From Pomphorhynchus laevis (lineage: Eukaryota > Acanthocephala > Palaeacanthocephala > Echinorhynchida > Pomphorhynchidae), in the NCBI GenBank assembly GCA_012934845.2, contig WNNJ02002366.1:1-64000 (forward strand): DNA of 64,000 bases, written 5' to 3'. The notes below the pieces were generated by a model. It did not search any database. It was not told where the DNA came from and saw only the letters and a program-made list of their open reading frames with translations. Made by a program: the position numbers and the translations under genes. Every line of letters starts with the position of its first letter. Position 1 is the stretch's first letter. Positions 48,801 to 59,442 of this stretch are shown here, piece by piece.

Positions 48801-49192
48801 CATTATAAGAAATATAAATAAAATTCATTAAACTTGCATGAAAATCTACTCTTCCATATGTTGCCAAATTACTACCGTCTTACAAAACGTTTAAATTAAA
48901 AATTTCAATGAAATTTTAAATAATTTAGATTGAAATTTGTTTAATGCTAAAAGTATTTACTTTAGTGAAAATATGAGGTGAACAGACGATTGAAATCATC
49001 CTGAGAACATAAAAGTGAAATTTTGATATTGAATTATCAAAAATATAATTCAATTCAGAAATATCGAAGCAATATTGAATTGTAATATAATATCATAATA
49101 CTACATTTATGTTGCTTTTAGGAATTTAAAATAAATTGAAAATAAACCTAAAAATTAAAAAAATTTAAAATTAATTCGCTCTTAAAAGTTAC

Positions 49193-49633
49193 CCTTAAAA
49201 TAAGTTTTTGCTTAATGACTTCATGACTGTAATCTAATCTTCCAGATGTTTCCAAATTACGACCGTCTTTCAAAACATTTAAATTACATTCACAGTTGCA
49301 CATCAAATTTATTTCAATATTAAAATTGTCGCCTTCATGTACAACATACTCCGATTTTGTTGATTCAAGAAATTTAGGAATAAAACTTTGATTGTCCAAC
49401 AACTGTACAGCTCCAGCTTTTGAATAGCTATCAATCAAATGTACTGGTTGAACATGTAGATAGCATGATTGTTCATTCGTTCCATGACAATTTTGTGCAT
49501 ATATATGATATCTACCTTCATCTATTAGCGATAAAGAATGTATAGATAACGTTGCTATTTTCGAGGATTTGTCATAATCTGCTGAAATTCGATGAGAAGC
49601 GTCTATTTTTGAATTGTATTTAAACCAATTTAT
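49193..49633 (-). CDS. Ig exon 5, titin-like gene
   Basis: 147 codons, phase 0: acceptor CCTTTATTTAG, donor GTAACT at 49192. Begins INWFKYNSKIDASHRIS, continues LSLIDEGRYHIYAQNCHG to finish the Ig, has a linker without GVD (VQLLDNQSFIPKFLES), then most of the next Ig (YVVHEGDNFNIEINLMC, NLNVLKDGRNL, IKQKLILR). In this second domain the strand-C Trp is replaced by Leu. The donor was chosen because LILR joins LSNISAMDSGRY of exon 6 in frame and completes strands E-F. Past the donor the frame runs only 15 codons to a stop. Confidence 0.85.
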
Positions 49634-50890
49634 CTAAATAAAGGAAAGCTATTAATTAAAATCGAGAGACAGTGAATTCATGTCTTTAAATGTCAATTCA
49701 TGTCAATTCATGTTTGTCTTGAATTCATGTCTTTCTTCATATTAGTTAATGATGGTTTTATAGACATCCTTGTTCTTTTCAAGTAAAGATTGAAAAGGAC
49801 ACTGTTTTGCTTTAATATGACACTGTGTGTTGAATTTATAGAACTTTTATTTTATTAATAAATGATTTGTCTTCTTAATATTGAACTTGAACGAATAAAA
49901 TTTATTTTTATTTATGAATATAAATAAAATCGATGGCAATAAACGACGAAGTATGTATTATGTATAAAAAGGTCACGAAATTAAACCGATAAAGTATTTT
50001 AAAAATACAGAAAGCAAAAATAATTTTCAACTTATAAGATAATCAACAATTAACTTGATACTAGACTTATATTTGGGTAATTATAATTAGTCTTCGGAAG
50101 AATATCGAGCTATACATTATATGTCGCAGAAGACATGTATTCACAGCTATTAGGAATGGATAAATGCGATTATATAGTAATGTGTATAACTGTACAACTA
50201 CCGATTTAAAAAATATGTGGTTTGCTGTTAGCAATTTTTGATTATCAAAATTTTTTAATTATTTTGTCAAATAATTAAAAAATGAACTTTATTTAATATC
50301 TAGCTAGACACTGCTATAGTAAATTGAGAAATAAATATTGCTAGTAAAAGGAAGAGTAAACCTTCGTGATGAAATCTGTTGCATGCATAATCTTATAATG
50401 TTAATTAAGTGAACTATTTAAACAATTACCTGCTTTATTAATTATTTGAATAATTACTACAAATCACAAGTATATTTTACAAGAATACCTGATTTATTTG
50501 ATAATAATTTATATGATAATTAATTATGATTAATATTCCTATTAATTAATTCCATAATTAATTCATGATTATTTTAATGCATACACAATTGACGCATCTC
50601 ATTGTATTGAAAATTACTTTGCCAAAGAATTATGTATTTGTTCATTTTTTAATGTGAGGTTTGTCGATAATATGTAAATATATTACATAGCAAGTATATT
50701 ACATTTTTATGAAACCACATATATACATTTATATACATTTTTCATATACATTTAGATTTTTTTCAATTTTATTTTGAATAGCTTTTTCATAAAAATTTGA
50801 AAGTTATATCGATAGTTGCTGTGAGTAAACAATTACAGTGAACGATGTAAAAACTATTTAGATGTTTCTCTTGCAACTTATAATAATATC
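49634..50890. other. Intron 4, right of the exon
   Basis: Short GTCAATTCATGTCAATTCATG repeat at 49690-49735 and simple AT-rich DNA. No gene or recognised mobile element. Confidence 0.5.
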
Positions 50891-50894
50891 TAAG

Positions 50895-51430
50895 ATTAAT
50901 TGAACTGATCTGAAATTTTAGCTAATTAATTATGTTATCTAATTTTACTAATCCAATATGATAATCTGATATTTGAGCTGATTAATTTAACTAATCTGAT
51001 ATTTTAGATAATTAGCGAATTAATCTAATCTAACTTAACAATAATGATAATCTGATATTTTAGCTGATTAATTTAACTAATCCAATATGATAATCTGATA
51101 TTTTAGCTGATTAATTTATCTAATCTGATATTTTAGCTAATATTTCAGCTGACTAATTTAACTAATCTTATATTTTAGATAATTACCTAATAAATTTTAT
51201 TCACCTAATCCAATATTATAATCTGATATTTTAGCTGATTAATCTAAATAACCTGACATTTTAGATAATTAGCTAATTAATCTAATCTAACTTATCAAAT
51301 ATGATAATCTGATCGTTTAGCTGACTAATTTAACTAATTTGATATTTTAGATAATTAGCGAACTAAGCTAATCTAACTAATCAAATATGATAATCTAATA
51401 TTTTAGCTGATTAATCTAACTAATCCAATG
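50895..51430. repeat. Degenerate tandem repeat beside exon 4
   Basis: Words such as ATAATCTGATATTTTAGCTG, ATTAATTTAACTAATC and TAGATAATTAGC recur about a dozen times at irregular spacing (units of roughly 40-100 bp, nested). The array reaches to within about 14 bp of the donor of exon 4. Confidence 0.85.
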
Positions 51431-51443
51431 CGTTATTACTTAC

Positions 51444-52022
51444 TTGAGGTGATGGATTGCCATCAACAAGTACGCTTAAAGTGCATACATGATCATCTTC
51501 ATTTGCAACCACATCAGTTAAGTTGGATTTAAATAGTGGTATGAATTCATTGCCCTTATCAGGTAAATCACAGTCCTTACTTTCACTTATTTTGTTCATG
51601 TTTTCATCAAATGCCTGTAGTTTATTAATATCTACAAAAGATTTATTGTCAACTCCTGCAATGATGTCTGCTTTGCTCGGCACACTTTCAAGTTTCATAA
51701 ATTTTCTATAATCGATGTACCCTTTACTGTCTACTCCTGCTTGAATTTGATCAATTTGTTTTCCTCTGTCAGAAGCTTCAATCAAAGTAAAAGCCGATTC
51801 ATTTATAATTGGCGATTGCTCGATATCTACATCTTTGTGAACATCCACGTAAAACTGGGCATCTACGCTACTGACTTTATTGGTAACTAATAAATTGTAT
51901 ACACCCATATCAGCAGGAATTGCTTTGCTTATCTGAAGCCAACAAGTAAGGTTTGGAAGGTAAATATCCATAGATATACGAGACGATGCATTTAAAATAT
52001 TATGATTTCGCATCCAGGTTAC
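51444..52022 (-). CDS. Ig exon 4, titin-like gene
   Basis: 193 codons, phase 0 at both ends: acceptor TTCGATATAG, donor GTAAGT. Residues 1-62 begin VTWMRNHNILNASSRIS and end the Ig with PADMGVYNLLVTNKVSS. Residues 63-165 are linker with two motif copies: IQAGVDSKGYIDYRKFMKLE (93-112) and IIAGVDNKSFVDINKLQAF (120-138). Residues 166-193 (DVVANEDDHVCTLSVLVDG, NPSPQ) start the next Ig, completed by exon 5. Confidence 0.9.
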
Positions 52023-52855
52023 CTATATCGAATAATCTGATCAATTAACGAACAAATATTTTGAAAATGAAAATTTTCAAAATTTCTTATTAATTAATAT
52101 ATAATTTATTAATATATTAATATAAACAGATATGAAACATTTAGTGTATTTTTTCCACTTTCTTGAACTGGAAAGGCCCTAATTATTAATCTCAGTAAAT
52201 TTGTTATTTTATAATTATATAACAAAGTTATATAACATTATTTGTTATTTAATCACATATATAAAATGCCAATTATTAATTGTAATAAATGCCAATTGTT
52301 ATTAATTATATTCATACTTCTTATATATATTTATTATGCAATTAATTTATAATATTTAATATTATTAATTTAATATATATTATAAATAAAGTTTATATAT
52401 TTTATATATAAACTATATTTAGTATATATAGTATTTAGTATATATATAGTCGCGATCTGGAATCCGTATATGATACTTTCAAATATTAAATGATCGTAAC
52501 AGTAACCGAAACCAGAGACAAATTGTTTAGTTCGACAACGTTTCTATCCTCTCTAGAATCTATATAAAGTCAAATTATTGTAATTACTTTATTATATTTA
52601 GATTTTTCAAAAGTTATGAGTATATACTATATATACTATATACACATAGTATATATAGTATATACATATGCATGATATAAAAAAGAATATTTATTCTTTT
52701 TTACTTCTTTATTACGAAGAAGTAATAAATTCTTTAGAAGAATATTTACTTCTTTATTACGAAGCTCTATAAAGCTTATAGAGCTTCGTAATAAAGCTAC
52801 AACGGAACACGGGGAGCGTCAGTATATAACATTGCTATCACAAATTGTGTGTTCA
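52023..52855. other. Intron 3, AT-rich
   Basis: TATATA-rich palindromes (52620-52670) and overlapping inverted repeats with GAAGTAATAAA and AAGCTCTATAAAGCTTATAG at 52680-52795. No gene seen. Confidence 0.5.
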
Positions 52856-52857
52856 GC

Positions 52858-53110
52858 CTAACAATGGTAACAGTTAGTTATCGAAAATTTGCTGTTAGAC
52901 CTTCATTGAATAAAGAATAACGAATTATTGGAGCTGAATCAAAGAAAATAGGAAATGTTTCGATATTTCGCTAATATTCCGAAGATGTAATTTTCTGAAG
53001 ATGCTAACAGAAGTTAGCGAAATATCAATAAAAAATTTCCTCTTTTCTTTGATCCAGCTCCAATAATTATTTATCAATAATGGATCATTATCAACTATTT
53101 AGAATAAAGA
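52858..53110. repeat. Head-to-head pair of Penelope-like flanking-repeat pieces
   Basis: A left arm (TTATTGGAGCTGAATCAAAG, AAAATAGGAAATG, GATATTTCGCTAA) is the inverted partner of a right arm containing GTTAGCGAAATATC, TTTCTTTGATCCAGCTCC and AATAATTATTTATCAA. The right arm has CTGAAGA, T, GCTAAC-AGAA-GTTAGC, GAAA, the hammerhead-like core shared with 12.68 kb. The left end, ATGGTAACAGTTAGTTATCG, resembles the foldback at 7.08 kb. Confidence 0.65.
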
Positions 53111-53132
53111 ATTTTTCATCTAAAATCATTAT

Positions 53133-53369
53133 CTACACCACTGGAGCAGCCAGCTCAGTGTATGTAACGTTGAATCGTGATACAGACGTTCTGAGTTCAA
53201 ATCCGTTCAGCATCAGTCTACGGAAAAAGCAGATAATAAGGGTCGAAACATGAAATGTAGGTCTGGGTCAGCAGCTGATGAGACCAAACCAGGCTGATTA
53301 GTAGCGTCCTGCTGTATCAAAAATAAGATCAATACCTGTGAGGATAATATCGTGCCACAATCGGAAAAA
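53133..53369 (+). mobile_element. tRNA-derived SINE with hammerhead-like body
   Basis: Flanked by TAAAATCATTAT at 53121-53132 and 53370-53381, an exact 12-bp target duplication. The head has box A CAGCTCAGTGTATGTAACG and box B GAGTTCAAATCC. The body carries GGGTCGAAACATGAAATG (53240-53257) and later CTGATGAGACC (53275-53285): GGTC can pair with GACC and ACAT with ATGT, giving hammerhead stems II and III in permuted order. Stem I is imperfect. It ends GCCACAATCGGAAAAA. A different family from the 48.0 kb SINE. Confidence 0.82.
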
Positions 53370-53991
53370 TAAAATCATTATATTCAACAATGCTACAAAA
53401 TCGATAATTCAAACTCGATTTTAATCATAAAACAGGATTTGTATGATCCAATTCTCCAGTGCTAATAAATTTGTACAATTTAAAATGTAATAAAAAATCG
53501 ACACTTCAAAATCGAATTAGATAATATTGGCGTAATACTTAGCATTTAAAGAATTATACTTATAAAGTATATATAATCCGTATATATTCCTTTGTCATGC
53601 ATGTCATTTATCATGAGAGATAGAACAATAATTTAAATCAAATACCGTGTTTGATTTATAAACACGGCATTTTGTGTTTGTAAATCAAGCATTGTTTGTT
53701 TCAGCCAAACACTGACAATAAATTCGAGTTGTTAAGAAAATCTTTAATTTAATTTTAATAAATTTGTAAAAACGGCATGTCCAACCAATTGTCAAACTAA
53801 GGTAATGCAAACATTGAGGGAATTTCGATAATTATAATAGTTTTTGCGATAAAGGTAATTATTTTCCCGGTAGATAGCTCAATAGAGTATCAAAATGAAA
53901 TAGAAATGTTACACATGTTTAACAACAAATTTTACCACAGCAAATCTGTTGATAACTTTAATAACTTTAAGAATGACTATAGGATACTTAC

Positions 53992-54468
53992 ATTATCAAT
54001 AGGCTTGCCTGCTAATGTCGCGTACAGGAATATATCCTTGCCTTCATCGACAGTTAAATCCTTCTGACGAGCAATAATTTTTAAATTTTCTACAATAAGT
54101 GGTTCCTCCTGTTGAAGAATACACTTCGGTTTTACCTCTAAATTTTGGAAGGCTCTCGGATTAATGAAAGCTCTATCGTCAACATGAGACACATAAATAT
54201 CTTTGCTAGGCTTTTCTTTGTTCTCAAATTTTTCAAATGCTGATGACGATATAAAAGAATTGGAGTCAATCATTACATCTTTGGTAACATCAACAGCGCA
54301 TTGACATGACTGACTTCCCAAATAGTTTTCAATGCTTACTACATATAATCCTGCGTCAGTAAGTCTGGCATGCGAAATTCTTAGTGAACAGGAATTATTC
54401 ATCATATTGTAGGTGCAACTAATGCGTGAAGAATTCGCCAAGTTATGTCCGTCTTTTTTCCAAATTAT
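53992..54468 (-). CDS. Ig exon 3, titin-like gene
   Basis: 159 codons, phase 0 at both ends: acceptor TCGCTATTTAAG, donor GTAAGT. IIWKKDGHNLANSSRIS and ARLTDAGLYVVSIENYLG complete the Ig begun in exon 2. The linker carries MIDSNSFISSSAFEKFE (67-82) and VSHVDDRAFINPRAFQNLE (93-111), both matching the GVD-type motif. Residues 124-159 (LIVENLKIIARQKDLTV, DEGKDIFLYATLAGKPIDN) open the next Ig. Confidence 0.9.
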
Positions 54469-55170
54469 CTTAAATAGCGATAACATATCTAATTAAATTA
54501 ATATCTAATATATTAAATGATATATTAATTTATAATTTTTATGTCTTATATTCAAATTGAATTTAATATTTTATTCAATATCAATAATATTATTATCAAA
54601 ATAATAATATAAAATTTAATATCAATAAAAAGTGTAATATCTTTTAGTTGAATTTAATTATTAATTTTCATTTTGGATTTAAACTTTTAAATAAATGTAA
54701 AATCAAATTGATTTATTGATATTTAATTAGTTGCTAAAAACATTGATAGCCTCATTATTTTACAATTAATATTATATATCATATAATATTAATATCATAT
54801 TAAACTGTTTTTTATACTTAAAATGACATTTAAATAACTGCGCCTTTAGAAGCAAGAAGTCACTTTTGATCACTACTCAGTAAATTTCAAATTCTTACAT
54901 TTAAAAACATTAATTAATAATTAATAAATAATTAATAATTATTAGATTGTTATATTATAAAAAAATAATTTTCTTAAAAAATAATTTCAAAAAATATAAC
55001 TAGAGAAATTATGTCTCTAGTGAATAGAATCTGTTAAAAATAGACAAAACACTGATCGTTATTATAGAAGTAAAAATAAATTTAATGAGTATTCCATGCA
55101 GCGAGTAATTTTATAATCAATCGTTTTTTATACTTGTATATTTACTTACTAAATTTCCAACTAAATAGCT
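54469..55170. other. Intron 2, left part
   Basis: AT-rich with ATAATATTAAT palindromes; nothing gene-like. Confidence 0.5.
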
Positions 55171-55302
55171 GTGGTAACAAGAATTTTAAAACAGGTCATT
55201 TGACGAGCCTTGCCTATTTAATCTACGAAATAAAATGTGGTAACAAGAATTTTAATGCAGGTCATTTGACAAGCCTTGCCTGCTTAATCTACGAAATAAA
55301 AT
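55171..55302. repeat. 66-bp tandem duplication
   Basis: GTGGTAACAAGAATTTTAA to TCTACGAAATAAAAT occurs at 55171-55236 and 55237-55302 with four differences. A plus-strand frame crosses it (55134-55454) without recognisable domains. Confidence 0.9.
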
Positions 55303-55524
55303 TAAATCGGACTAATTTTTATTTCAATGTGATTTACGATTTATCATGGAAGAATAGAAATATAATAACTTTATTATCTCACTATTATATAATTGATGCA
55401 TCTATCAGCCACATATATACAGTCATATATATAAGTAGTGGTTTTACATTATAACTTTTAAAATCATACATGTAAAAATTAGACTATAATTGATAAAATA
55501 GGTAGTATACGAACGAAAAGCACA

Positions 55525-55596
55525 GGGGGTATAGCTCAGTGGTAGAGCATTCGACTGCAGATCGAGAGGTCCCCAGTTCAAATCTGGGTGCCCCCT
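55525..55596 (+). tRNA. tRNA-Cys (anticodon GCA)
   Basis: 72 nt, no intron. Acceptor stem GGGGGTA pairs with TGCCCCC (one G-U), discriminator T. D arm GCTC-AGTGGTA-GAGC. Anticodon loop CTGCAGA within a five-pair stem gives GCA, decoding UGC/UGU. T arm CCCAG-TTCAAAT-CTGGG. Box A TAGCTCAGTGG and box B AGTTCAAATCT are internal Pol III promoters, and TCTCTTT follows as a weak terminator. All arms are intact, so it is very likely functional. It lies in an intron of the titin-like gene on the opposite strand. Confidence 0.97.
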
Positions 55597-55959
55597 CTCT
55601 TTACTCTTACAAATGAAATTAAATATATGAATTAAAAATTATAACATAAAAACAGTATAATAGATGCATCACTTAAATAATAATCTGATTTTATTTCTTA
55701 GATTAAACAAGTAAGGCTGGTCCAAAGAATTGTTTTAAAACTAAAGTTATTTTTTTTGGAAATTTAGTAAGTATAAAATACGATTGAGTACTAAGTTACT
55801 AGTTGCGACAAATACTTTATTAGTTTATTTTTATTTCAATAATAACGATTAGTGTGCTTTCTCTTTTCGGTAGATTCTATTTATTGATTATACATTTTGA
55901 TCGTTTAATAATTTATAGCACAATATTTAAAAATTAAAAAGTTATTGATCCCAGCGAAT

Positions 55960-56110
55960 TAATCAAATCAGCTAACTGAGTCTACGTATTTAATATAATT
56001 ATAAAATAAACAAAACATAATAATGCTAAATCAAAATTTAATAATTAAATAATAAAATTAATAATTGTTTTTAGATTTTCTATAATTTAAATCAAGTTAA
56101 AATAAAAAAA
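55960..56110 (-). mobile_element. Tail of RT copy C (internally deleted)
   Basis: Starts TCAGCTAACTGAGTCTACGT and joins RT copy C at AAAATAAAAAAATTGAATAG, so both the core and the RT-proximal part are missing here. Closely similar to the solo copy at 32.71 kb. Confidence 0.75.
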
Positions 56111-56540
56111 TTGAATAGTAACCTAGTTTAAAATATGTATCTATTAAATTATTTAAATGATTTTGAAGAAAGCCAATATCATTACATATTGTTGCAATTC
56201 TTAAAATTTCATTATTTAATGTATTATATTTTATATTATATGGTATGCATGAATGCTCATGCAAAAATATGTTTCTTGTAAATTTAAATATGTCATCTTT
56301 ACGATATAAATTAATAGTAGTTTTAGTTAATGTTAATTTAATGTTCATATCTAGATATATACTTTATTTATCATCAATATTGATTTTGTTAAGAATAAGA
56401 CTATCTGGATAAATTTGTTCACTAATTGAATAAAAATTATTAGAATTAAATACACATATATCATCAATATATCGAAACATATATTTCATATCATTATATA
56501 ATATAGATAATTTTTTAATAAATTAAAACTAAATTTGCCG
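56097..56540 (-). pseudogene. YIDD reverse-transcriptase retroelement, copy C
   Basis: Minus strand. It begins (right end, about 56490) with MFRYIDDICVFNSNNFYSIS, so only sequence from the catalytic box onward is kept. It continues EQIYPDSLILNK and, in the 83-codon frame at 56348-56097, MNIKLTLTKTTINLYRKD to NNLIDTYFKLG. It is nearly identical to copy A over the shared part: the two are close in age. A 5'-truncated copy, as expected from incomplete target-primed reverse transcription. Confidence 0.82.
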
Positions 56541-57587
56541 TTTAGTTTAAATCGTATATTATTTCTTTCCAGTGTTCAATTTTTTACAGTTTTGGAAAAT
56601 AAAAGAGCTTATAAATGCTAGGATACATTAACCGAATTGATATATTATATCTCGTATTAAAAATAAAAATTCAGTATTCACCAAAAAAGAAATAATATGG
56701 ACTTGTAAACAATTTATTAGTCAATCTTATATTCGACAAGAAGCATGCATATATTTGCATCAGGTCAAAGGAGGTAAATATGTGATTCTAAACTGCATTG
56801 AAGAAAGTATATTCGTTTGCGAATATGTAGAAATATAGTTTTTTTTCGTTAAAGCTAATTCTTTATCGTTATGAGGTGAGAATAGGGATATACAAATTGA
56901 ACTAAACATATTCTTTATGAATATAAACATGATATGAATAATAAATTATCACAAGGTAGAAAATGTACTTGTTAAAGCTTTCCATATACTTATAAAAAAT
57001 TAATTAAAAAAATTAAAATTATTCGATGACCCAATAATTATAATTTAAATTATTATCTAATCGTAATTTATGGATTGTTTGAATTTTATAATTTCAACTT
57101 TATGTTTTAATTACACGGTATGAAACAATTTTAGGGTTTCATAAAATTTCAGCAGTTAGTACTGTTATCTATAGGAATAAAGATTTGCAGGGTCAATAAT
57201 AAAGTATTTACGTGCACCAACATCTGCTGAAATATATAAAAACATTAAATACTTAAACTCGTATTTGATTTTTATACAAAAATATTTTTATATGCAATTT
57301 TTCTATCTGCTGTACAAGATAAAATATATTTCTCATTTACGACTTAAAGTATTTTTGAGCAAGATTATCCAAATTGCACAATGAATATCAGAAATATTAA
57401 ATAAAGATTAAATTAAACTTATTAAATTAAATAAAGATTTTAAAATAAATATAAATATCAGTAAAAATAACTAAAAATTTAGTTAGGTTAATAATTCAAA
57501 TAAGTCATTCTTAAAATACGAAAGTCAAATAAATAAAATTTTAAATGCATCTTATCTAGAAATAGACAATCTAAATTGAAAAATTAC
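56541..57587. other. Intron 2, right part
   Basis: No gene or recognised repeat. Slightly higher complexity at 56680-56850 without a readable domain. Confidence 0.5.
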
Positions 57588-58076
57588 CTTTGGAATTGGA
57601 TGAGCTAGGCTTACAATGCAATCCAGAAAGATGTCTTCTGTTTCGTTAACAGTAACGCTTTGCTTTAATGGTTGCAAAATTTGCGGATTGCAGTGATCAC
57701 GTGTATCTTCACGAAAATCGAGTTTATAAATAGTTCCTTCGGTAAGATATTTAAATTTTTCTGGATTGATGAAAGCTTGACTGTCGACTCCAGATATTAT
57801 TTCATCTTCCTCTTTCGGATGATGTTCAAGAGCTTTGACCAGACTATAGTCAATATATGAGGTGTTATCTACTACTGCTTTGGCGTCTTGCTTTACTGTT
57901 AACTTGGCCTTTTGAGATACTTCGCCCTTGTTGTTTCTAAGTACAACTTTATATACTCCTTGGTCACTTAATCGTAAAGATTTTAAAACCAAGGCAATCA
58001 ATTTTTCTGAAAAATCGGTATGTATATAAACTCTGCTTGATAACTCGACAGCAACGCCATCTTTAAACCAAGTAGC
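57588..58076 (-). CDS. Ig exon 2, titin-like gene
   Basis: 163 codons, phase 0 at both ends: acceptor CATTTTAAG, donor GTAATT. Residues 1-62: ATWFKDGVAVELSSRVYI, LRLSDQGVYKVVLRNNKGE, the second half of an I-set Ig with W3 and the D.G.Y signature. Linker with AVVDNTSYIDYSLVKALEH (68-86) and IISGVDSQAFINPEKFKYL (93-111). Residues 135-163 (LKQSVTVNETEDIFLDCIVS) begin the next Ig. It is the clearest example of the repeating exon module. Confidence 0.92.
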
Positions 58077-58992
58077 CTTAAAATGACATCATGTTTATAT
58101 AGAAAATCTAATCTATTTGTAAAATGGAAATTTTTTCAAGTATCAATAAATAAGTATTAAAATTTTAATTACATTTAATGATATTAAATGAAAATATAAA
58201 TATTAAATATCAAAAATATTAATTTAAATATTGTATTAATGTAAGGATATTATTGGTGACTGTTTGCTATCAAAAATTTTCAAATTTACAATTATATCTA
58301 AAAATTAACAATTTTAAGATATAAATGGAGAACTATATATTTGGAGTTATCCAAAATAGAGTACTGAATATGACCATTTTGTAACAATCTAGCATCCCGT
58401 ACCATTTTTATATAATAATTTACAATTATATGAAAAATTAACAATTATCTTTAATTGTTAATAATTAATAACGAATACCACAAATAAATAGCAGGGTTGT
58501 AAATACCATTACGAAGTGACTTAAATATTTTATGAGATAAAGTTTAAAAGTATAAAAGTACTTTGAAGTGCCCTAAAAGTATACTTAAATAACAAATTTA
58601 CTATCATTACTTATGAATCGAAATAATGAGTACCCGGCAACACTCATCACTAAAATGAAGTACTCACTGATCGTTTCAGTTGCCTGTGTGACATTGTGAA
58701 TGAAGACGTTTCCAACACTTTGCTTAATTGACTGTAGCTTTCGCTCTTTACCAGATCGAATTGCTGTGCGGACCATCCTTAAACACTAGGCAGACCTTGT
58801 TGCTGAAACCAACCATTATATATAATATATGATATATATTATATCATATATTATATATAAACAATCTATTTCCTCGTATAAACTCGCTATTGCCTTTCAC
58901 GTAACGTGCATATTTTCCTTTATAGCATAAATAGGTAATATGAGTGTTGAACGTAAAATTATTTATTTATAATGAAAGAATGTGAAATAAAG
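58077..58992. other. Intron 1, left part
   Basis: AT-rich; a 63-codon minus-strand frame at 58585-58776 lacks any domain. A TATATAATATATGATATATA palindrome lies near 58815-58860. Confidence 0.5.
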
Positions 58993-59391
58993 TGCTTATT
59001 TAAAATTAGTCAAGTTTTCGATAGCTAACTGCTACTACATTAGGATCAAAAATAAAAGTGATTTCAGTAAGTTGCTAGTAACTTCGGAATACAGTCAGCT
59101 ATCGTCGAAAATTTGACTAATTTTTAGAAAAACTTTAATATTCAATATCTCTAAATCAGTAATTAAGATATATATATGCACATATATGTTACATATATGT
59201 TATATATATGCACATATATGCTTATTTAAAATTAGTCAAGTTTTCGATAGCTAACTGCTACTACATTAGGATCAAAAATAAAAGTGATTTCAGTAAGTTG
59301 CTAGTAACTTCGGAATACAGTCAGCTATCGTCGAAAATTTGACTAATTTTTAGAAAAACTTTGATATTCAATATCTCTAAATCAGTAATTA

Positions 59392-59440
<49 letters not shown>
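58993..59440. repeat. Flanking direct repeat of the Penelope-like element, two copies
   Basis: Units at 58993-59219 and 59220-59440 (227 bp apart) are nearly identical: TTAGTCAAGTTTTCGATAGC, TTGCTAGTAACTTCGGAATA, CAGTCAGCTATCGTCGAAAA. Within each, GTCAAGTTTTCGATAGCTAA is roughly inverted to TCAGCTATCG.CGAAAATTTGAC. The second ends in a (TA)n run at 59393-59440. Two head-to-tail copies on one side of an RT fragment, and one on the other, fit the pseudo-LTR arrangement known for Penelope-like elements. Confidence 0.85.
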
Positions 59441-59442
<2 letters not shown>

